Shown: positions 10,840-21,487 of the stretch, piece by piece
Layout: every line of letters begins with the position of its first letter
How positions within the stretch are numbered: position 1 is the first letter of the stretch
Source: Phoronis australis
Taxonomy: Eukaryota > Phoronida > Phoronidae
Reading direction: 5' to 3'
Assembly: GCA_002633005.1 (NCBI GenBank)
Contig: NMRA01000101.1
Coordinates: forward strand, 50,450 to 114,449
Length of the DNA stretch: 64,000 nt
Translations under genes and position numbers: made by a program
The notes under the pieces: generated by a model
What the model was told of the DNA's origin: nothing
Databases searched by the model: none
Seen by the model: only the letters and a program-made list of their open reading frames with translations

Positions 10840-12377
10840 CAGGGCTCGACATAACGAGCTGCAGGTCGCATTTGCGACCTGAAATTTGGAAATGCGAGCT
10901 GAGATTTTTGTCAGCTCGTATCAAGTCGCAAAATGCGACCTGGAATTTCCAACGAATGCGAGCTGAGTTTTTACACTTCTCAACAGATACCTGGCAAATA
11001 CAAAGCAGCTCTTGTTAATCTGATCGTTATTTGGTTGTTGCCAAATCCAAGTTCAAAAGAACACTAACCGAGAACAGCCCTCCCGATGACTTGTAAGCAA
11101 GTCGCGTGAACNNNNNNNNNNNNNNNNNNNNNNNNNNNNNNNNNNNNNNNNNNNNNNNNNNNNNNNNNNNNNNNNNNNNNNNNNNNNNNNNNNNNNNNNN
11201 NNNNNNNNNNNNNNNNNNNNNNNNNNNNNNNNNNNNNNNNNNNNNNNNNNNNNNNNNNNNNNNNNNNNNNNNNNNNNNNNNNNNNNNNNNNNNNNNNNNN
11301 NNNNNNNNNNNNNNNNNNNNNNNNNNNNNNNNNNNNNNNNNNNNNNNNNNNNNNNNNNNNNNNNNNNNNNNNNNNNNNNNNNNNNNNNNNNNNNNNNNNN
11401 NNNNNNNNNNNNNNNNNNNNNNNNNNNNNNNNNNNNNNNNNNNNNNNNNNNNNNNNNNNNNNNNNNNNNNNNNNNNNNNNNNNNNNNNNNNNNNNNNNNN
11501 NNNNNNNNNNNNNNNNNNNNNNNNNNNNNNNNNNNNNNNNNNNNNNNNNNNNNNNNNNNNNNNNNNNNNNNNNNNNNNNNNNNNNNNNNNNNNNNNNNNN
11601 NNNNNNNNNNNNNNNNNNNNNNNNNNNNNNNNNNNNNNNNNNNNNNNNNNNNNNNNNNNNNNNNNNNNNNNNNNNNNNNNNNNNNNNNNNNNNNNNNNNN
11701 NNNNNNNNNNNNNNNNNNNNNNNNNNNNNNNNNNNNNNNNNNNNNNNNNNNNNNNNNNNNNNNNNNNNNNNNNNNNNNNNNNNNNNNNNNNNNNNNNNNN
11801 NNNNNNNNNNNNNNNNNNNNNNNNNNNNNNNNNNNNNNNNNNNNNNNNNNNNNNNNNNNNNNNNNNNNNNNNNNNNNNNNNNNNNNNNNNNNNNNNNNNN
11901 NNNNNNNNNNNNNNNNNNNNNNNNNNNNNNNNNNNNNNNNNNNNNNNNNNNNNNNNNNNNNNNNNNNNNNNNNNNNNNNNNNNNNNNNNNNNNNNNNNNN
12001 NNNNNNNNNNNNNNNNNNNNNNNNNNNNNNNNNNNNNNNNNNNNNNNNNNNNNNNNNNNNNNNNNNNNNNNNNNNNNNNNNNNNNNNNNCTTGCGCTCTA
12101 GAGACTTTCAATTGCGGTCGTGAAGAACAGTAAGGCCGTACCTGCATGAATGAAGTCAATTTTGAGATCCGAAATTTGTGAGCATTTAACGCTGCAGGTA
12201 AGAGCATAATCTAAACATTTTCTTGATGATCTAAAAAATCTATTTTGGCGCGTAAAAATGGCGGGAAAATTTTGCGACCTGGCATTTACGAATGCGAGCT
12301 GGATTTTGAAAATGCGACCTGGGATTTTGGCTAGGTCGCAAAATGCGACCTGGCGATTTTAATAGCGTCGAGCCCTG
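10840..12377. mobile_element. hAT-like TIR element, interrupted by an assembly gap
   Basis: The left end CAGGGCTCGAC (10840-10850) is the exact reverse complement of the right end GTCGAGCCCTG (12367-12377). The flanks carry a 5-bp direct repeat TCAGT (10835-10839 and 12378-12382). Both subterminal regions hold many copies of GCGACCTG and GCGAGCTG in both orientations. Ns at 11112-12089 hide most of the interior. No transposase is visible, so it is probably non-autonomous. CAGGG ends suggest hAT, but hAT normally gives 8-bp duplications. Confidence 0.75.
11112..12089. other. assembly gap (978 N)
   Basis: Run of Ns within the TIR element. Reading frames spanning it are not real. Confidence 1.
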
Positions 12378-12382
12378 TCAGT

Positions 12383-13300
12383 ACGCCAACGAACAAAGGC
12401 ATCTGATTGTTTACATACTATGCATGTCGGTGATGATCGTCACCGTCACGTTTCCGTGATTTCAAAGCCCTTGGACAAACGCCTTTAAAGCCTAACTTCA
12501 ACGGATTTTTTGTTATATTAGATGTACTGGGCTAACCAGATAGTCCTAGCAAAGCCTTTGTAAAATAAGAAAACGCGAGTCCAATCACGCAAACGTAAGC
12601 CCGTCCAGTGAAGCTGCTTTTTCGTGCCATGTTGCGTCACCGCGAGATCCCAGCACAAGCAACAAAAGGTTGTATTGAATAGGGGTCTGAATAGAACACC
12701 ATTGCGTGCGGGTATTATTCGCAGCTGTTTGACTTAAAGGGTGATTCTCGCGGTGACGTAAACAAAAGCGAGCTAATACGCCTAAAAGTTCGTTACATAT
12801 TTGGCAATTTTTGGCACTAGTGGGCTCAGAGCGATGCTCTTAACATATTGTAGGAACCAAATTTACAAGTGTTACCGTTGAAGATAGGCTTTAAAGCCGC
12901 TGCAAACCTGTCTGGCACTTAAACTTTGAGAAAGCCCTTTAGACTGCTAGCCACAATGAAAATTAGCATGTTCTTACGCATGTTCTTATTGTTTGAGACC
13001 ATGCTGGCAGCAAAAATGATCCTTCGTCGCACCCTAACTTTTCAGGCCTGGTCTGAAGCCTTAAAAACGAAGTGACATTTGTTTTTGAGCGCAAACATCA
13101 CCCGATTGAGTAAGGAACAAACATGACGCCAGCTTTACAACAATAAGTAGGCTAAATTGAGAATGAGTTTCACTTATTGTGCTTTCTAAATTCTCGTTCC
13201 TGTGATGCGTTTTTCTTCCCTCGTATTAATTTTTGGCTGAAACCGGATCTAGGTATATCACTGTATCACTGCTGCTCAAAGCAGTATCTTTAGTTCAGTA
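12383..13300. other. intergenic, no gene seen
   Basis: No ORF with a domain, no RNA gene and no repeat matched elsewhere in the window. Confidence 0.4.
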
Positions 13301-13306
13301 TAATGG

Positions 13307-13963
13307 AACCTGAGTGACGATGAAAAAACAGAAGCTGCTGGTAAGATGTGAATTTTAATCGAAGCCTTAGTGAGTCACTCAGAAACTCATTAATTCTCTC
13401 TTTGTCAAACCTTAACTTAAGACGATTTCCAAAGCAATCCCATCATTATTGCCAACACGAACGGATTTGGTCTTTTGGACATTTGAAGACTATTTTAAAT
13501 ACAACAAATTTGTTAAGAACCGATTGCACAAAATATAAAACGTGTAATAAGCATTACAGAAAGAAGTAGGTTTCGCGCGCAAACGCTGTGGACCATAAAC
13601 AAGTAGGTCTCTTAGTTTAAGTGTATTAGTGAAATCGTGGTGGTGTAGTGGTAAAGCACGCACGTCCTATCAGTCAGATCGTGAGTTCGAGTCTGTGAAA
13701 CTCGCAATTTTTCCTGTGTGACACGTTCTCCGTGTTTTTTTTTTTCTTTTTTGTCTTGGATAATACATCAGAAATCAAGGAAAATGCTTGATTTTTAGAG
13801 GAAAAAACAGAAAAATTTCCTGGGCGGGAGGGGGGCAAACCCCCCTTCCCGACCTCCTCCCATTCGGTGCTATGCGCATCTACAATCGTGGTTTGCGCAA
13901 ATGCTTAGAGCCGGACAAAATGTTGGCGCCCCCCTTGTGATATCCTAGATCCGCCACTGATAT
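13307..13963 (+). mobile_element. composite element with tRNA-like segment, copy 1
   Basis: About 655 bp from GGAACCTGAGTGAC to CTAGATCCGCCACTG. An inverted copy lies at 20717-21232 and a third, more diverged, at 27088-27640. All three share a roughly 320-bp left part, a tRNA-like Pol III segment (13640-13712 here) and, in two, a right part ending in the GGCGGATCTAGG motif. The tRNA-like core suggests a SINE, whereas the GGCGGAT end is shared with TIR-type elements. It may be a SINE nested in a DNA element. Confidence 0.7.
13640..13712 (+). ncRNA. tRNA-like segment of repeat (A and B boxes)
   Basis: GGTGTAGTGGTAAAGCAC fits an A box and GAGTTCGAGTCT fits a B box 30 bases later. No good acceptor stem pairs, and the same segment recurs inside repeat copies at 20.87 and 27.43 kb. 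It is a tRNA-derived SINE promoter rather than a working tRNA gene. Confidence 0.65.
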
Positions 13964-14805
13964 GATACGATCCTGGTTTTATAAACCTGGTACTTCAGCT
14001 GTCAAAGGCAAGGCCTACGTGTTCAAAACTAATGTATTACGCTGCTTCAGATTACAACATTCAATGTTTATAACAACCTCAGTCTTTAGACTAAAATGTA
14101 TCACTTATGACAATCATGACAGATATCTTCGACGAACCCCGGCTGAATAACAGGCTAAATAGCCCACAATAAGATTGCCTGGCTGATACTAATCCCAGGT
14201 GAATTGTTATACGCAAATGTTGTTAACTGTGACTCCCCGGCTTTATTTGGTGCCATAGCCATTGGGAGTGACGTAAACATGCTGTGAAACAGCTAATCTG
14301 GTACCTTACACATGCTCGGCAGGCTGACTTGGACCACAAAGAGGGCTTTAAGCCGAACTAATCTTTGTGTTGTGAACATGGTAGTAGTCAGTCTATAAGC
14401 CAGATGAGGCACGTGGTCCTCTAACACGTGTTGTTTTATTAAGGTACGTGCAAGCTTCAGGAAAATTATCGATCTAAAACTTGAGATACTCCCTAACTTC
14501 CTAATGTTTCTATGGGTCTCAACTTTGTCTTTCTCTAAGATACGGTTGAACTTCAGGACACTTTTTCAAATAATTTGTTCAGATTCGTGAACCTGTCTTT
14601 GATAACAGCTTTGCTGATAGTCTGTGGACTGTTTGTCAGACTGAACTGCGTTTTGCCATAGACTATAGTACAGGACCGCCAACTCCGTTTACTTTCAATG
14701 GACGAAATCTGTGGTCTTACGCACAAGCCTTTACGTCATTATTCACTGGCGACACCTGGCTCAATTATCTGGTGTAATTTCCGGCAAGTACGTCGTCTGC
14801 TAATC
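13964..14805. other. intergenic, no gene seen
   Basis: No recognisable coding sequence or repeat. It may contain the promoter of the THAP frame at 14806, but no motif supports this. Confidence 0.4.
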
Positions 14806-15028
14806 ATGGTCGGTTGCTGTGTGGCCGGTTGTTCGGCTACGCAGGCGAAATGCAGAGGCGTTAGCTTCCATAGTGTACGAAGACCACAAAATCCGCTTTG
14901 GGAGAAAAAGTTATGTTCTTGCGTCGACGTGAATGGAAGTTTTTCTTCCAAAAAAAAACTCATACATTTGTTCACGACACTTCGAAGATGGGTGTTTTTT
15001 AAGAGGCTCTGGTAGGCCTACTACTTAA
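14806..15028 (+). pseudogene. THAP-domain frame with one frameshift in a poly-A run
   Basis: The ATG at 14806 gives MVGCCVAGCSATQ (C-x4-C), GVSFHSV and then LWEKKL in one frame to about 14950. The +1/-1 shifted frame after the A run at 14951-14959 reads SYICSRHFEDGCFLRG, which supplies the C-x2-H-F half of the finger, then stops at 15026-15028. Together these form a near-complete THAP domain broken only in a nine-A homopolymer, so a sequencing error is as likely as true decay. The loop Pro is absent (His-Ser). A donor-like GGTAGG at 15011 could end the exon instead of the stop. Confidence 0.7.
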
Positions 15029-15776
15029 TCCTGTCTTCACAAATCCATTTTTCTTTTCTCCGTTTTGATGAAAACTATCTGGTAAACTTTTTGACGAAAA
15101 ATGTCCGCTAAATTTCTTCCAATGGTAGTGACTGGTGAACTCTTGTCCTTACGAGGACCTTCAGCCATAGTCTAGTGAGCGAATTAACCAAATTACTCTT
15201 AGGTGGCCCTGATCAGACGGTTGGTCTCAGCATAATGCGCAGATTTGGCCAGGATTTGGATCAGCGATTTCAACAAATTCACATTCGTGTACAAATAAAT
15301 AGGACGCTAGTAAAACCTTTAACATAAATAAAGATTACATTAATACTTCAGAAATAAATACCTGGACCTGTCAAAATCTATCCCGCAATTCAACAGCAGG
15401 TTACATACTCAATTATTTATGTCGACTGTATGCCGCACAAAACTTGAACCATCTTAGCCAAGTACGCTGCAGTCTATGAAAATACCAGAATAACGAAAAA
15501 CCTCGGAAGCAAGGGAAATGAACCCTAAGAGGTAGCAAGCAAGATAAAGGGGGTGGTAGGGACGTGAAGCTGACGTGTGCTAATTTTCAATTTCATACTT
15601 TTATGTGGCATTTTCATAATTTTGATTTGAGATGTCAACTCAGATCAAACGGTTTGAAAGTTCGGATTTTTAATTTGTAATGAACTTGAGTTGCACTGCA
15701 CGTGACCTTTTATGAATTTACCGTAGTTGGCTACAGACAGGCCCACCTTTATAAAAACTAGCAACGTAGACAAACG
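15029..15776. other. intergenic, no gene seen
   Basis: No recognisable coding sequence or repeat. Confidence 0.4.
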
Positions 15777-15933
15777 CATGCGCGCACCCAGGGGAAAAGT
15801 CCAAGAGAAAGAGACGAAAGTCCACAATACGGCAGCACCCCGTTTTTTATTTTAGTTCTCACGCTTTTTGTTAGCAAAAGGTCCACTTTGCCAGAGATTC
15901 GAGCCCCCGTATTAGAGGCTGGGTGCGCGCATG
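15777..15933. mobile_element. 157-bp MITE with 15-bp TIRs, copy 1
   Basis: CATGCGCGCACCCAG at 15777-15791 and its exact complement at 15919-15933 are flanked by the direct repeat AAACG (15772-15776 and 15934-15938). A related element lies 280 bp away. The interior shares AGGTCCA and ATTCGAGCCCCC with that copy. Confidence 0.9.
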
Positions 15934-16212
15934 AAACGTCTACACAAATTGCACCCAATGCAGCTCCTGGTTTAAACGCGGGCTTCTTTTTCAAAGTTTG
16001 GTCAGGTATAAATAACGCCACAAACATGGAGGTTCACTGAAACACGTCTACCTTACAGATGTGACAATCCCTAGCCACGGAAAACTTGAGAGGCCGACAA
16101 AAATACTAATGATGAAATACCGGTGATGATAATCATCCACTTTGTTAATTTACTTCACCTACACAATTGGAAATAGCCGCTAAAATGAAACTCATTCGAG
16201 TAAGCACCACGT

Positions 16213-16351
16213 CATGCGCGCACTCAGAGGGGGGGTTCGAGCCCCCCCCCTTGGCGAAGTGGGCAAAAAGGTCTGCCCGCTCTCTTGTTAACAACAGGTC
16301 CATAACGTCAGGAATTCGAGCCCCCCATTTTGAAGACTGGGTGCGCGCATG
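16213..16351. mobile_element. 139-bp MITE of the same family, copy 2
   Basis: CATGCGCGCACTCAG at 16213-16227 pairs with CTGGGTGCGCGCATG at 16337-16351 (one mismatch). It is flanked by a CACGT direct repeat (16208-16212 and 16352-16356). Two insertions with different 5-bp duplications show real transposition. Confidence 0.9.
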
Positions 16352-16848
16352 CACGTGAGTCCCTGGACAGCCCCAATATGGTAAAACCCAAGGAGCTCAA
16401 GTCGGGGTTAAATCAGGATGGGCATAAATAAGGAAATTTACTGTATCAACAGATTAGACAAATAAGAATAAGATACAAAGCATTGATACAGTGTACACGC
16501 GCACAATAACTGGGTCTATCAATTTTCCCGCCGCAAGCGATTGAACCAATCGGATCACCAATGGCGCAAACCTTTCGAAAACAAGCCTAATTTTTAGGGA
16601 GTCTGTTACTGCTCTTTATATTTTCAAAACTTTAATTTGTTATAGTTAATTTATTTGCTGTGCACCTCAATGAGACCAGTTCATATATATGCATTTAACA
16701 CTATTAATACATTGTAAAACCATAGATTATGCACTATCAACATGAGCCAAAAACAGTACACCCCTTTATTAAAAAATGGGTTAAAGGTTAGAAACAAAGG
16801 ACGAGAGCGTAGACAAGTTTCCATCACTTGCAACGTCGATTTTTTACG
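16352..16848. other. upstream of Cys-rich ORF
   Basis: A TATA-like CTTTATATTTT lies at about 16613-16623, over 200 bp before the ORF, so its role is uncertain. Nothing else is seen. Confidence 0.35.
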
Positions 16849-17166
16849 ATGGACGTTGGAGAAGAACATCAGTCTGGTGACAGCAACACGGAATCGTACG
16901 AAGGCGATGATTTTCGAAATTTGATTCGTTGTGTTGTTTGTCATTTTTTTCCTACAGTTCAGGATTATTTGTGGATACAGGAACAAGAACTGAACGATGC
17001 AGGGTTCGTGACAACGTTGGTGAACGGTGATATCTATCTAAGGTGTTACAACTGTCATCGATATTGTCATCTCCTCTGTTTTCATCCAACCTTTCCAGAT
17101 GAAAACTTTAATGAAGAGGACCTTCAGTACTTGAGTGAGCATGGCATACTGTGTGATTTATGTTGA
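16849..17166 (+). CDS. small intronless Cys-rich (zinc-finger-like) protein
   Basis: 105 codons from ATG 16849 to TGA 17164-17166. The first 25 residues are acidic and polar (DVGEEHQSGDSNTESYEGDD). The rest has paired cysteines: CVVCH near residue 31, then YLRCYNCHRYCHLLCF around residues 65-80, and CDLC as the last four residues. The C-x2-C ... C-x2-C-x3-C-H-x2-C ... C-x2-C spacing suggests a PHD- or ribbon-like zinc fold. I do not recognise the family. An earlier in-frame ATG-less extension exists, but the ATG at 16849 gives the natural start. The stop is followed 10 and 51 bases later by two histone-type stem-loops. A decayed fragment of the same coding sequence at 4688-4735 indicates a multicopy family, possibly mobile. 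Confidence 0.6.
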   Translation: MDVGEEHQSGDSNTESYEGDDFRNLIRCVVCHFFPTVQDYLWIQEQELNDAGFVTTLVNGDIYLRCYNCHRYCHLLCFHPTFPDENFNEEDLQYLSEHGILCDLC

Positions 17167-17176
17167 ATTATTCAAC

Positions 17177-17192
17177 GGTTCTTTTAAGAACC
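17177..17192 (+). terminator. histone-type 3' stem-loop 1
   Basis: GGTTCTTTTAAGAACC fits the metazoan histone mRNA consensus GGYYYTTHTHARRRCC at every position, with a six-base-pair stem and a TTTA loop. It is preceded by TTCAAC, also typical, and lies 10 bases after a stop codon. Confidence 0.75.
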
Positions 17193-17217
17193 ATTTCACG
17201 CTATACCTACAACCAAC

Positions 17218-17233
17218 GGCCCTTTTAAGGGCC
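17218..17233 (+). terminator. histone-type 3' stem-loop 2
   Basis: GGCCCTTTTAAGGGCC is again a perfect consensus match, preceded by CCAAC and followed by ACTC. The purine-rich CAGAAGAA about 14 bases downstream could act as a histone downstream element. In histone genes this structure binds SLBP and directs U7-dependent cleavage without polyadenylation. No histone coding sequence is found nearby. Confidence 0.78.
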
Positions 17234-18255
17234 ACTCAACACTGCCCAGAAGAACTGCTCACTTGAGAATGTTGATTTATAAACACGCTTTCGTAGTTTT
17301 CTCAGTAGGCCTATGTGAACCGTAAATCAAAAACTGTCCGATAACTATGCTGCTATTGGGCAAGCAGACGACATAAAGGGTCGGAACCGAAGTTTGAATT
17401 TTGAAATTAATTACCAGTAGCATTGCCAAAAGTACTCACAATACCAACACTTCTACTATTGAAAGATTTTGAAGAGCGTTTCAATACCGAAATTAATATA
17501 AATTAATGTTTTTTTCGCTGTTTTGGACAGTAAAGTAGATGCAGGTATTTCTCGTCAAATTAAAACTGACCGGAAATTGCAGCAGATAGGTCAGGAGAGG
17601 TCAACTCAGCTCGTAAGAATATGCCGGAGTTGCGAATCTGTTGTCTATAATCTATGGTTTTGCCAACAACTGCTTGGGAAGTAATACAAACTACAGGTTC
17701 TCTGAGCTGTACTTATGAGAATCATCTCCAGTAAATGATTTACTGCGCCATTATGCCTTTCTGTTGTTTGAAGACTAAGTGACTCTGATGTCTCTGAACA
17801 CATTGTCTAAATTTGACGTAATTTTTCCAGTTCCCTGTGACAGCTCTGTATATCCAAGAAGCTTTCCTAATTTAACCAAAAGCAGGTGGTATTCTTGCTA
17901 ACCACCTTTGTCATGGTGGATTTCACAACAAAACCCCTTGTATGTTAACAGAATTCCCAGGGTTAGGTTGCATTTCCTTTTGTTACTAGTACTGACTAGT
18001 CAGTAGTTTCATTTTGCAAACATTTACCAGACAGAGTGCTTGTTGAGGGAACAGAACGTCACGTTTTTGTATTGGTGTTCCGCAGGTATTCAGAGGAGTG
18101 AGGCATTTCTGCTTGGTAGCACAGTCCATTTAAGGCAGTGTAAAATGAGCCAACTGCCTTTTAGATATGTTAGATACATGTACTTTTGTGCAACATCGTT
18201 GTTTTGTTTTATTGCTCACAACCACTAATTAATTTTATGGCCCCATATTATGTGC
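17234..18255. other. intergenic, no gene seen
   Basis: No recognisable coding sequence. Short ORFs around 18040-18228 have no domain. Confidence 0.4.
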
Positions 18256-18332
18256 CACCTCTACACACCTCTACGCATCTCTGAACACCTCTGCACGCCT
18301 CTGCACACCACCTCTGCACACCTCTACACACT
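18256..18332 (+). repeat. CACCTCTGCACAC-type minisatellite
   Basis: Seven or so imperfect units of about ten bases (ACACCTCTRC), abutting the tRNA-like segment that follows. Confidence 0.8.
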
Positions 18333-18386
18333 ACAGGTCTCAAGGCCGCCGGTCTGGTGTTGTTACCACTGAGCTACTGAGGACCC
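18333..18386 (-). pseudogene. truncated tRNA-like segment
   Basis: The minus strand begins GGTCCTCAGTAGCTCAGTGG, an A-box-bearing 5' half of a tRNA, and runs through an anticodon-arm-like region. The B box is replaced by the minisatellite. It is a tRNA pseudogene or SINE head. Confidence 0.5.
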
Positions 18387-18931
18387 GATACCTGTGCAAT
18401 TACTAAGTGCAGCCAAATGTTATGTCTTACATCCCGTGAGCGTCGTTTCGAGGCCGGCTGCGTATAGAGTGTGTCTTTGTGATGCCTCCCAAGCCAGGCC
18501 CGTAGCCAGCATTGCGCGGGGGTGTTTCGAATTTCTAGAAAGGTGGACCTTTTTCAAATGTCGACACTCGAGTCTTCGGTAAGACGCCTGAATTTAATTT
18601 TGGGGAAAGGAAATCTGTATCCACGGCAACGATGACTCTCAGCTCCATGTCTTCCTGGTCGAGATAAGACGGAATTTTTAATACCAGAAACGAGGATGTT
18701 GTGACGGTTGCTCACAAAAAACGGAACTCAAATTCTGACGTAATGTAATCCACAAATATAGGCCTAACGCTCTCGCGTTACCTCCTGCCAAACTTTCAAG
18801 CTTTTTTAAATGAGTGATTACACCTCATTACATACTCGGACGGTAATAATTAGTCGGAGAATGACTTGACGTAGTTTTTCGTCTGATTGCATTTTTGTTA
18901 AAAGTTGCTGACATCGCTGGAAATGGGAACA
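18387..18931. other. intergenic, no gene seen
   Basis: A 62-codon ORF at 18394-18582 has no domain. Nothing else is visible. Confidence 0.35.
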
Positions 18932-19724
18932 GCCCACTATTCTGAAGGTTCACCACTCCGAAGGTTCACTACTGCGAAAATGTCTAAAATTTCTGACTCA
19001 GGTGTAACTCTTATACTTTTACATGCAAAAATAAACGACACTTCGGTTATCAGTTGCAATTATACCGACAACAAAACACCCGGCTAATAAATCACTTTGT
19101 TTGGATTTCACGCGCAAGTGAATCTGTGTGCATGTCTTACGAATACGGAAAATGAGTACGTACTTGCCTAAAAGAATACGAAGCAACCACGATACATTCA
19201 TCAATTCCATGTCAAGATCGCATAATCTCACAGCGCGACAGAAAAGTTTAGGGCCGCTCCGCTTCAACCTCACCCACCGGAACTAATCACACGGCCGGAT
19301 CGAAACTAAATGAAGTTAGTTGGCTACCCTGCCCCTGGCAGTCTTCACGAAGTCTCATTCAATCTGCTTAAATTTAAAACCGCCGTTGGTCGCCGCATCC
19401 CGGACCCATGTCCCAGATGTTGTCCCTAATTGAGAATAAGTCTTTAGTAATTAGATTCAAAAATCACGATTGCCAGTGATTGGAAGTGAGCTCTTTTGTA
19501 AACAATGCAAATCATTTTTTGGGGACTATTGAACTCTTGCACACTTTTTAAATGGTTATTAAATGGACCCAAATGCAATACTTTATTCATGTCGGCTCTG
19601 AATCATTAATAGAAAATCAGAGAAATGACTCACCGGAGTTCTGGTTTCGGAATTTTGGACATTCGAAGTAGTAAACTTTCGAAGGTAGCGAGCCTTCGGA
19701 GTAGTGAACCTTCGGACATGTAAC
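18932..19724. mobile_element. foldback element with CCGAAGGTTCACTACT ends
   Basis: The left end (18932-18995) contains CTCCGAAGGTTCACTACTG and the right end (19650-19724) contains its complement AGTAGTGAACCTTCGG and related words. Each end is itself internally repeated. The interior of about 650 bp has no recognisable gene. CTCCGAAGG words at 2640-2790 suggest another decayed copy. Confidence 0.6.
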
Positions 19725-20716
19725 CTTGGAAATCTTTTCCATCAAGTTTGTTGCTCATATGACTAATCTGCAAGGCTTTGCACCATTGACATTGACTTAC
19801 AAGAAACGAATTTCTTCATTGACCAAAATTTTAATCACTTGGTCTTGACTTGCCTTATAATGTCAACATTCGGGGATTTCTCAGAGCAAGAAAAAGCGGT
19901 AGCTAAATGTCTGATTTTTGAGAAACGACAGAGTAGTCAGTGAACTTACCGTCTTCGTGTACTGAATTTAAAAGAACGGAAACGCACACAATTGTACACG
20001 CATGCATGTCAATCCACCTATCCACAATCAAAGTGAAAACTTGATGAACAAGATATTTGACGATCGCTTTCAATTCGAAATCTGAAAATGTCTGCACTTT
20101 ATTCATACTATGTTAGAAATACACCGAAGAAGCAAATAACAAGCCCCTTTTCTGCTCTTTTGTTTCTTGGTCGATTTTAAGGCATTCACACCGCACTCCT
20201 TTTTTTTGGGGGGGGCTCTCTCAATGCTATATACTGGCAAGATCATTGAGCCTTGTCCAACCACACCTGCCAAGCTGGACTGTTAGATTTACATATTTAG
20301 CTACTTAGTACTGTTCTTCCAGCTACATCATACAATAAGGCAGAATAATCCTTGTATGATTGTAGAGGCAGTGATAGGCCACCCACTGTCCAGGAAGTTA
20401 GTTAATTGTATCTATAGTGCATAATTTATATAACCATTAGTTATAGTCATGACACATATTTTAATTAATAAACAAAAGTTATCCGTTGCTGTAAACTATT
20501 TCAGCCAGTGGACTGTTTCACCTGATTTCCATCCGACGACTATGGTCAACTAAGCTTTTACAGAAAGGGTATGTCATAGTATTGCTGCACTATCCTCTGT
20601 GGACTCTACCAGTGCCTACAGACTATCATGTTTATATGTCCTCTGTGTTTAAACCATGTTTCCTGTACTACAGAGCTCTCTCTCTCTCTCTTCTTCCGGT
20701 CAGCGCCATATATAAT
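19725..20716. other. intergenic, no gene seen
   Basis: A short CT microsatellite at 20675-20692. No coding sequence recognised. Confidence 0.4.
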
Positions 20717-21232
20717 CAGTGGCGGATCTAGGATATCACAAGGAGGGGCCAACAAGCATTTCCCTTGATTCCTGAAGTATTATCCAAGAAAAAAGGCAAA
20801 AAAAAATCGGAGAACGTGTCTAACAGAAAAAACTACAATTATCAGAGACTTGAACTCACGACCTGGGGGATAGAGCGCGTGTGCTTTACCACTACACCAC
20901 GACGACTTAGCTACTTGATTAAGAGACCTTGTTTATGGTCCACAGCGTTTGCGCGCGAAACCTACTTCTTTTTGTAATGCTTATTACACGTTTTATATTT
21001 TGTGCAATCGGTTCTTAACAAATTTGTTGTGTTTAAAATAGTCTTCAAATTCCCAAAAGACCAAATCCGTTTTTCGTGTTGGCAATAATGACGGGATTGC
21101 TTTGGAAATCGTCTTAAGTTAAGGTTTGAGAAAGAGAGAATTATGAGTTTCTGAGTGATTCACTCAGGCTTCGATTAAAATTCACATCTTACCAGCAGAT
21201 TATGTTTTTTCATCGTCACTCAGGTTCCGTTT
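20717..21232 (-). mobile_element. composite element with tRNA-like segment, copy 2 (inverted)
   Basis: Reverse-orientation copy of 13307-13963, shorter in the right part. Its tRNA-like segment on the minus strand (about 20905-20840) keeps an A box (GTGTAGTGGTAAAGC) and a B box (GAGTTCAAGTC). With copy 1 it forms 7-kb-apart inverted repeats. Confidence 0.75.
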
Positions 21233-21239
21233 TCTTTAA

Positions 21240-21487
21240 AAATGAAGTAAATTTTCTTCATTGCACAGTGGAGCAGACGACGGAAACGGAGTCGTAGTGC
21301 ACAGCGCCACTGCCGGTCGCCTGGGATATCAGGGGAGAGCGTATACTTAGCCATAGTTCCGTTACGAATGCGCCGTGTTCCGAATTTAACACTTGAAATT
21401 GGATCTGAGCCCNCGCTCTTGCTGTTTTCGTTATTTTTTGTGGCAGCCAAGGGGGGGGCGGCCCCCTGTCCCCCCTAAATCCGCCTA
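21240..21487 (-). mobile_element. short 'GGCGGATTTAGGGGGG' element
   Basis: The minus strand begins with GGCGGATTTAGGGGGGACAG, the end type shared with 7079-7245. One N at 21412. It directly abuts the inverted composite copy. Confidence 0.5.

Noticed and set aside
11053-12207. Long reading frames on both strands
   Set aside because: They consist almost entirely of Ns in an assembly gap.
13640-13712. Functional tRNA gene
   Set aside because: A and B boxes are present, but there is no acceptor stem pairing and the sequence recurs inside repeat copies.
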